Below are positions 57,343 through 64,000 of a stretch of DNA of 64,000 nt, in pieces. The notes under the pieces are model-generated. The model had not been told where the DNA came from. It saw nothing but the letters and a program-made list of their open reading frames with translations, and did not search any database. Source of the DNA: Pseudocercospora fijiensis CIRAD86 (taxonomy: Eukaryota > Ascomycota > Dothideomycetes > Mycosphaerellales > Mycosphaerellaceae). Position 1 is the first letter of the stretch. Each line of letters starts with the position of its first letter. Made by a program: the position numbers and the translations under genes. Location of the stretch: positions 245,610-309,609 of the forward strand of contig NW_006921542.1 of NCBI RefSeq assembly GCF_000340215.1. The letters run 5' to 3'.

Positions 57343-57935
57343 CGAGAAGAGTATCCTAGGATATAGGGCGTAAGTAAATAAGAGTAGTATGCCTAGTTAT
57401 TTCTATAGTACGTTACTCTATACGACTAAGAGCCTATATTATCTTATACTTCGCTTATAAGACCTCGACTTTACTAATCTACTATCGATCTCCCCCTCGG
57501 TCGCCGTTTTAATTCTTCTTCGAGTTGCCGGACTTAGTACGTATCTATAGCTATATAATAGCCCTATATATTATAGTATACCTCTAGATTCAATTCCGCT
57601 ATATCTCGAAGGCTAAGGTACCGAGCGGAAATCCTATAGCTTATATTTACTTAGTTGTCGCGGAGCGCTTATAGGTAAGGTATTAGAAAAAAATATAAAA
57701 GTACGAGTAGAGTATCCTAGGATATAGGTTATAAGTAAATAAGAGTAGTACGCCTAGATACTTATATAGTACGTTACTCTATACGACTAAGGGCCTATAT
57801 TATCTCGTACTTCGCTTATAAGACTTCGACTCTACTAATATACTATCGATCTCCTTCTCGGTCGCTATCTTAATTCTTCTTCGAGTTGCCGGACTTAGTA
57901 CGTATCTATAGCTATGTAATAGCGCTACGTATTAT
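57343..57935. repeat. 361-bp tandem repeat, second and third units
   Basis: AGAGTATCCTAGGATATAG recurs at 57348 and 57709, so the unit is 361 bp; the third unit fades out near 57935. Units differ by scattered RIP-like changes. No frame is open. It contains CGACTAAG, then CTTCGCTTATAAGAC and TTCTTCGAGTTGCCGGACTT in both copies. It could be a satellite or tandem copies of a short element. Confidence 0.85.
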
Positions 57936-58443
57936 AGAGAATTTCTCGTTAAAGTTTCTCTTTCGTAGGCTTACTATCTACCTCGTAGTATAGAGGATTA
58001 AAGTACTAATACTAAAGAATCTCCTTATAGTTAGGATACTAGGGCTCCTTAAGACCTTTGTATTTTAGGTCTAAATAGAGACGTATTATAAACGTTCTAT
58101 CGCCCTTTCGCTTACTACTCGCTAGGTTGCGATATATAAAGAAACTAGTCTAAATATATCTCGTCTCTATAGTAGCCGAGTAAATATAGGGCGCTAGGTT
58201 TCTACTTCGTACCTTAGAATTAGGTACGGCGTAGAGATAAAATTAGAAATATAGCCGGTACCTATAGCCGGCAAAAGGCTACGAAAATAGGCCTCCTTCT
58301 AGGTTAATCTAACGACTAAATATGAATTCCAATTAATCCGCTATAAACCGACGCCGAATTTTAGCTATAAGCTATATATCTTTATATTAAAGAGTAACCT
58401 ACTTCGTACAGATAGTAAGGAGGTTTAAAAGCTTAAACTTAGT
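57936..58443. other. RIP-degraded spacer
   Basis: No gene is visible. A TAGCCGGTA/TAGCCGGCA pair lies at 58253-58281. Confidence 0.5.
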
Positions 58444-58570
58444 TAGACCCCGTAGTAGTTCGGTTTCCGAACTACTAAACGTATATAGTTTGGTTTCTTA
58501 GCGGCGAACTAGCTCCCTACTTCCGGTTTAGTTTTTTCGAACTATATAGATTCCTAGTTTGAACTAGAGA
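58444..58570. mobile_element. Fragment of the 19-kb hAT MITE family
   Basis: Starts with the same terminal TAGACCCCGTAGTAGTTCGG and continues with ACGTATATAGTTTGGTTTCT, as in 19060-19140. The opposite end was not found, so it is truncated. Confidence 0.75.
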
Positions 58571-58580
58571 CTGTATTAGT

Positions 58581-58880
58581 TTTACTATAAGAACACTCTT
58601 ATTCGACTGCCGGCTACGATTACCAGCTATAATAGTAACTATGTTACATTTACTACGCTCTTTTACCGTTGCTAGGGCGTAGTTGCCGTTGCTAGGGCGT
58701 AGTTACCGTTGCTAGGGCGTAGGTTTACTATAAGGATACTCTTATTCGACTGCCGGCTACGATTGCCGGCTATAATAGTTACTAGGTTATATTTACTACG
58801 CTCTATTGCCGTTACTAGGGCGTAGTTGCCGTTGCTAGGCCGTAGTTGCCGTTGCCGGGGCGTAGTTGCCGTAGTTACGA
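58581..58880. repeat. Two-level tandem repeat (143-bp units with 20-bp subunits)
   Basis: TTTACTATAAG followed by ACTCTTATTCGACTGCCGGC recurs at 58581 and 58724. Each unit ends in an array of TTGCCGTTGCTAGGGCGTAG-like 20-mers, three in the first unit and three to four in the second. It carries the GCCGGCTA motif seen elsewhere. Confidence 0.85.
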
Positions 58881-59029
58881 AAGCTTACCTATATAACGTT
58901 ACGTAGGCGGTAACAATTAGGGCTTCGCGATATTCTTATATCTTTTAAATTCTTCCTCTATACCTATACCGATAATAACTACTACATACTACGCCCCCGC
59001 CCCTTTTCTTTATAATAGTAAGAGAGAAG

Positions 59030-60410
59030 CGCGCCGCGCGCTAAATAGAAGATAGAACTAAAGACCGCGAGTTTATTTTGCCTAAGCGTCTAACTAAAAA
59101 GCGTAAGACTAAAGAGAAGTACTCTACGAAGAAGAATTCCGTACGAGACCGCGAGAGAAAGGAGAAGATAGATAAGGATAAAAGAGCTAAAGATAAGAGA
59201 AGAAAGGCGCGGAATAAGGCATTCTATTAATAGCTAGCGCCTATAGAAAAAAGTAAAGGTTAGAATAAGAAGACAAGCTAAGAGAAGGCTAAGAGGAGGA
59301 AAGAATTGCGGCTAGTTTTCGAGCGTGAAGTTCTAGTAGCGTAAGTCAATCTAGCTAGCGGCCGTAGCCGGTAGCCGTAGCCGGCAGCTATAGCCGGCAT
59401 ATTTTTCTTTAAGACGTTAACTAATAGCATTTAGACCTATAGCCGCTACCTCTATCGATACGACCGATAGTAACAGAGATATTTAGATAGCCGATAATAA
59501 TAATACTAGAGTTTAGGATACCGCGATAGAGCTTAATACTACGAATAAAGGAACTAAAAAAAGCGAGGAGATACCCTACGTCGATCTGGTAATAGGTATA
59601 GTCTTAGGGCCTAACGCTATAGACGATAAGCGTTAGGAGCAGATCGAGTACAGTTAAAAAGACGAGATACTAGTAAAGGGCTAAGGTATAAGTCCTATCA
59701 ATCTAGAATATTATAGTTAAAGCTACTACGAAAAGCTAGCAAGGATTAGAATCGAGACTAGTCGTCTTTGTATCCTCGATATAGAGTAGAAGTTTCTTTA
59801 TTAGTATTAGAGCGAAGCCTTTACGTCTATAAAGGCAAAGTAGCTTACGATTAATGCGATCGCGGCTAGGTATCTAGGGACGGTAGAAGTGTTACTAAAG
59901 GAGGAAGGGGTATAGGTAATTATTCTATACTCGGTATATATAGCCGGCGTTCGTAGCCGGTAGATACTAATAGTTAAATAGAAAGCGTTTCTCGAGGGCA
60001 GAGTGCTACTACTATATAAAATCTTTACTAAGGTAGAGAGGGCTTATATCCGGAATCTAAGCGCCTAGTAGGATAGGTTAGCGTTAGAATTCTCTAAATC
60101 TCTATAAAAGCCTCCGAAGGATTACCTATTCTAGCGATACGGCTTTATCTCGACTACTCCGTAGGTACCCGACGAAGCTCGAGCGCTCTTTAAGGTCTTT
60201 ACTAAGAAGCGGAAGGAGTTCGAGGATTAGGATTAGTTAATAGAGATATTAGTTAGTCTTAGGTTTCGTAGTTAGACTCGGCCTAAGTATTTGCTTATCG
60301 AGTGTCTTATACCGAAAGAGGATAGATTAAGACTGAAAACGAGCTTAGATTCGTTAGGTATAGTAGCTCGGTTCCGTTAGTAGGAGAGAGCCGCCGTATA
60401 GAAGGCAAAA
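59030..60410 (+). pseudogene. RIP-broken intron-containing gene of unknown function
   Basis: A plus-strand coding remnant. It opens with a Lys/Arg-rich part (RDRERKEKIDKDKRAKDKRRKA is readable near 59140), then EEIPYVDLVIGIVLGPNAIDD, NAIAARYLGTVEVLLKEEG, KAFLEGRVLLLYKIFTKVER and LLIECLIPKEDRLRLKTS. Interruptions are TAG/TAA in place of likely Gln/Trp codons. Two introns are supported because removing them restores the frame: 59341-59434 (94 nt, GTAAGT, CTAAT, TTTAG, phase 2) and 59934-59981 (48 nt, GTATAT, ACTAAT, TAG, phase 0). Both introns contain two or more copies of a TAGCCGG motif. I do not recognise the product. It could belong to a transposon or be a captured gene. Confidence 0.5.
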
Positions 60411-60540
60411 TTCAGGTAGTTAGGGTAGCTAGGAAAGAAATTCTAGTAGTTAGGCTAGCTAGGGTAGCTAGGAAAAAAAAATCTAGTAGTTAGGTATCTA
60501 GGAAACGAAAAAAAAGGTAGCTAGCTATTTACTACCTAGC
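60411..60540. repeat. Imperfect tandem repeat with TAGTTAGGGTAGCTAGGAAA units
   Basis: About three to four units of 30-40 bp, each with TAGTTAGG, TAGCTAGGAAA and an A-run. Noncoding. Confidence 0.75.
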
Positions 60541-60659
60541 TATTCCTAACGATACGATACTATAAAAGAAAGGGTGTTTCCCTATAGCTACTAGTATATA
60601 TCTACTACTCCTAAGTCCTTACCTTACCGTACGAAACCTTAAAACATACCGACCGATAT

Positions 60660-62340
60660 TATATATATACTAGGCGCTATACTAGGAAGGGTAATAACGA
60701 GACGATAGTCGAAATAGTCTAGTATACGAGCGAGATTGCGATAACGGCGAAAGGAGGTTGTATACTTACCTTCGAGCCTATCGAGTCCTAGACGACGATT
60801 AAGGCTAGATTTATCCTCTCCGAATCCTAGTAGTAGGAATTCATTATAGGGTACTACTACCTAGTCCTTACCTTTACGGAGTCTAAGTAGAAGGTTGTTC
60901 GGAGATATAAGAACATCGAGTATTAACCCGGAAATCTTCGAAAAGGCTAGCTAGGCGTATCTTTAGAAACCCGAGTATATAGAGCAGTTTAATTAATAGG
61001 TCTATAAGATATAGTTCCCTTTATACTTACGTTCGAAGGAGTATAAACTCCGGAAGTACTCGATATAATAGGGGAGTAAGGAGCGAACGGATATATTCTA
61101 GAAGTTCTTTATAAAGGGGGCATTATACCGTTATACGACTTCTCGACTTAAAGGTTAACTAGTAATTGTCTATAACTTCTACGGTTTAATCTTAAAATAC
61201 CCGAAACTAGGGGATAGGAACTTATCGCCTACGAACTATCTCTATTCTAAACAGTATCGGGAATCTTAAAGAAAGAGGAGAGTTAATATAGATATAGCGT
61301 TCTAGAAAGAGGTACGTCTTCTAAAATGCCGGCTATAGCTACCGGCTATAGATTCCGGCTACTTTAATTAACCGTAGAGATCTAGCTAATTATTGTAGGC
61401 TACGCTTAAGGAAGCTCTAGGATTAAAGGCTACCGATTTCTCCCCCGAAGACTTTAAGCAACTAGTAAACGAAATGCTAGCTATAAACGGTCTTCCGGAA
61501 GACTTCTACGAAAGGGAGTCTATATAGAAGATATACCTATATCTTATAAACTATCCTCCCCTATTTCTCGGCGCGATAACCTAGCGTATTATATTCGAAA
61601 AGAATAAAGAGGCTACGTTAGACGATATTCGGGAGATCCTCTATAATACTCGCCGAGTAGCTATTACTATCGATAGCTAGTTAAGCCGGACTATAAGAGC
61701 CTACTTCCTGTCGATTATACTATACTTTATTAATTCGGATTAGAAACTCTAGGAACTTATAATCGGATTCCCTAAAATTCTAGGTTCCTATACTAGTAAG
61801 GATATAGCGAAGCTTATCTATACGGTAATAGACAGGGTTAGCGTAATAACGAAACTAATCTCGATTACTACGGACAACGCTAGTAATAATCGAACATTAT
61901 ATAAGGCGTTATATATACAATTTACTCGTATATGTCTTTAAAATTACTAATTGTATTAATAGGGTCGAGTACGTAGAGGAGATTATAAGGTCTACAATCT
62001 AGCTTAATCTTCCGAATATTAAGCTCGCTACGATTCCGGATACGTACGATAATACGTACGACAATAACGATAAAGAGGAGCCTAGTAATAGCCCTAGCCC
62101 TATTAAATCGGAGCCGACGTCGTTGCTAGTTATATCCCTATAGAAGTTTCCCTACCTCGCTTATATAGTTTAAATCGCGATCCGAGCCCTCTTTAAGACG
62201 CTTAAAATTGCACTATTAAACGACGACTAATAGAAGATCCTAGATAAGGATAAGGCAAAGTCGAAAGTTAAGAAACTCGTTATAGCAATAAGATAGGATA
62301 AGGTAGAGAGCCTCGCTCTCGTTTTATATAAGGTATAAAG
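60660..62340 (+). pseudogene. Degraded hAT transposase with an intron
   Basis: A second hAT transposase, on the plus strand. Diagnostic parts: RVAITIDS with a following stop at about 61650-61680 (family: SIDxWTS), FINSD and ELIIGFPKILGSYTSKDIAKLI at about 61725-61820, and ITTDNASNNRTLYKAL at about 61863-61910. The upstream part reads LSPTNYLYSKQYRES and, after an intron at 61312-61377 (66 nt, GTACGT...CGTAG), ATLKEALGLKATDFSPEDFK in the same frame (phase 0). That intron holds three CCGGCTA motifs. After about 61915 the frame shifts. The distal part (KFPYLAYIV, then IAIRALFKTLKIALLND) fits the hAT middle region. The N-terminal zinc finger was not found. Many TAG stops. Confidence 0.82.
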
Positions 62341-62349
62341 CGCCGCTTC

Positions 62350-63180
62350 TTTATTATCGAGTCCTACCTTTTACCCTTTTTTAATAGAAGAATAACTTTT
62401 CTTCGCGATAGTCTTCGTCTACTTACTCTTTTTAGCCGCTTTAGCCTTCTCCTATCTACCTAAAGCCTTCTTGTTTTTCGGTACTATTTTCCGAGGAGCC
62501 CCCTTCCTTTATATATACTACGGATAGTCTTCCTCTTCTAATATCTCGTTCTTACTATAGTCTTCCTATACTTAGCTTACTTTACCCTTACTCTTTAGGT
62601 TTTAAAGGTATCTTTATATACATTCGGGCGACGAAGGTATATCGCTAGGACCTAGAAAATTAATAAGCCTATAGTCGTAAAGAGATATCTATACTTCTTA
62701 CCTTCCGGATTAAATAGTCTTCTATTAGACCGTCTTAGTACGTCCTCGTTAGATTCGTACTTAGGATAGTCGCTAAAGGAAGGGGAGGCGGCCGACTTAG
62801 TAAGGCCCGAAGAGCCGAATCCTTAAGGTATATTTATCTTTAAGAATATAGGGAAAGGGAAGAAGGAGAGGAAGAGCGAATAGATATTTAGAAATAGTTA
62901 GTAGGTAAGTAGGATTAGTTACTATAGCAACTAGTCTATTTAGGAATTCAAAATATATTAGAAATATATACCGGCTATATACGCCGGCTATATTACCTTC
63001 TACGTAGGCGCTTTACTACTATAGTAACTAGTCTATTTAAACATTCGAAATATATTAGGGATATACTCCGGCTATCTATACTAGCTATATACGCCGGCTA
63101 TATTACCTTCTACGTAAACGCTTCGTCTCTTTAAAGCTACTCTAAGCCTATATACGCTTCTACTTCTCGATCTAGTATCG
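62350..63180. repeat. RIP-degraded region with a 97-bp direct repeat
   Basis: A pyrimidine-rich stretch to about 62900 without a called gene. From 62921 a unit of 97 bp (ACTATAGCAACTAGTCTATT, then AAATATATTAG, CCGGCTATATACGCCGGCTA and TTACCTTCTACGTA) is repeated at 63018-63118. Confidence 0.7.
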
Positions 63181-63199
63181 CCTTCTACCTCTGCCCTCC

Positions 63200-64000
63200 T
63201 CCCCTTCGTTATCGCTAATAAGGGTTTCGCTTAGACTAAATTTTGTATTCTCTTCGCGCTACTAGATTTCTTCGATCTTAAGGTTTTCTAATTCCTAGAT
63301 TAAGTCGTCCTTTAGTATAATCTTTAGTATTCTACTTTAGCGACTCTAGTAGAGGAGATAGTATCGGAATACTATAATAGATTGGAAGGTAGTAGGCGAG
63401 TATATTTAATTAAAGCGGCCCTAGTAACGAGCGATACTAAAAGACCTCTTATAGCCTATACCTACGCTCGATGCTATCGTTAGAAACTTAGGCTCTAACC
63501 GCTACTATATAGCGAGAATATCGTCTTCGAATTCGTCTAGAAGACCGGTAAGATCTAGAGATTATTAGCCCTCTTTCTAAGCCTATAGGTTTAGTATTTA
63601 CTCGCGCGCCGATAGAAATCGAACTCTTTTTAATTTACTTTTATAGTTGCTTCCTCTTCTACCTCTACTTCCTACCTACGAAATAGGTATAATATCGGAG
63701 CCTTCTTAGCCTTCTTCTTCTTTATACGAGCTATATTTAGACTAGTTTCTTTCCGACGCTTATAGAATATCTTTTCTAGAATAGTCTAGTAATACTTAGG
63801 CTATTCCTCGTCCCCTTTCTATTCCGGCTTCTACTAGTATATATCCTTTTCTACCGGATTAAGCAAGTACGTAACGCTATAGATATCCCCGAACGACTAA
63901 ACGGTAGTATTATAATATTTATATAACTTCGTATAGTAGGTATCTATAGCTTTCGTTATAGCTACTTTCTAGGGAACGCTCGTCTTAGCTAGCTTAGCTA
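63200..64000 (-). pseudogene. Probable third hAT transposase remnant (C-terminal region)
   Basis: Minus-strand pieces near the window edge (LNPVEKDIY at about 63840, then KPE, KGDEE and PKYY, and LEKIFYKRRKET at about 63740-63780) resemble the segment LDPRxKxxYxxxxW preceding the dimerisation domain in fungal hAT proteins. Stops are frequent and the dimerisation motif itself is not readable. The rest lies beyond the window. Family is a guess from the pattern. Confidence 0.4.

Overview
The window looks like a gene-poor, AT-rich compartment of a filamentous ascomycete (Pezizomycotina) genome that has been reshaped by repeat-induced point mutation (RIP). About 58 of the 64 kb is transposon-derived. 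TpA is very common, and transposon reading frames are full of TAG and TAA codons where Gln or Trp is expected, with Tyr where Cys or His is expected. Introns are short (about 48-94 nt), with GTAAGT/GTATGC-type donors, a CTAAT branch site and a TAG acceptor, as in filamentous fungi. There is a 206-base assembly gap at 145-350. I recognised no rRNA or tRNA gene and no CRISPR array.

Layout. 1-2.5 kb: a minus-strand hAT transposase with a single in-frame stop. 3.1-3.6 kb: a small three-exon gene. 4.2-9.1 kb: a minus-strand Tad1-like LINE. 9.6-10.5 kb: a second three-exon gene. About 11.0-16.4 kb: a sharply bounded island of ordinary base composition with two single-exon, single-pass membrane-protein genes, a GC-rich 8-bp minisatellite and a possible minus-strand exon. 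From 16.4 kb to the end: nested, RIP-degraded transposons. These include an 8-bp-TSD hAT MITE (19.06-19.44 kb), two solo LTRs, a plus-strand Gypsy chromovirus (20.6-26.9 kb), a Copia fragment (about 27.9-30.5 kb), a minus-strand Gypsy chromovirus (31.9-48.6 kb) whose gag is split by a plus-strand Gypsy chromovirus (38.2-45.3 kb), a fourth, minus-strand chromovirus (50.2-57.3 kb) sitting in a 361-bp tandem repeat, and at the right end a broken unrecognised gene, a degraded hAT transposase and a probable third hAT remnant.

All four Gypsy elements have LTR pairs of equal length (171, 198, 143 and 187 bp) flanked by perfect 5-bp target-site duplications (TACCG, CGTAA, CAAAT, CGAGA), so their ends are well defined. 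All four encode a C-terminal chromodomain, which fits targeting to heterochromatin. None can be functional as it stands.

Most interesting leads: (1) a GCCGGCTA-type motif recurs in multiple copies inside three predicted introns of degraded coding sequences and at about ten other places, which suggests introner-like sequences; (2) an extra degraded ORF lies between pol and the 3' LTR of the 38-45 kb Gypsy element; (3) two spliced, nearly unmutated genes of unknown function flank the LINE; (4) the 620-residue membrane protein carries eight degenerate repeats of about 18 residues; (5) a 60-bp perfect palindrome lies at 2888-2947.
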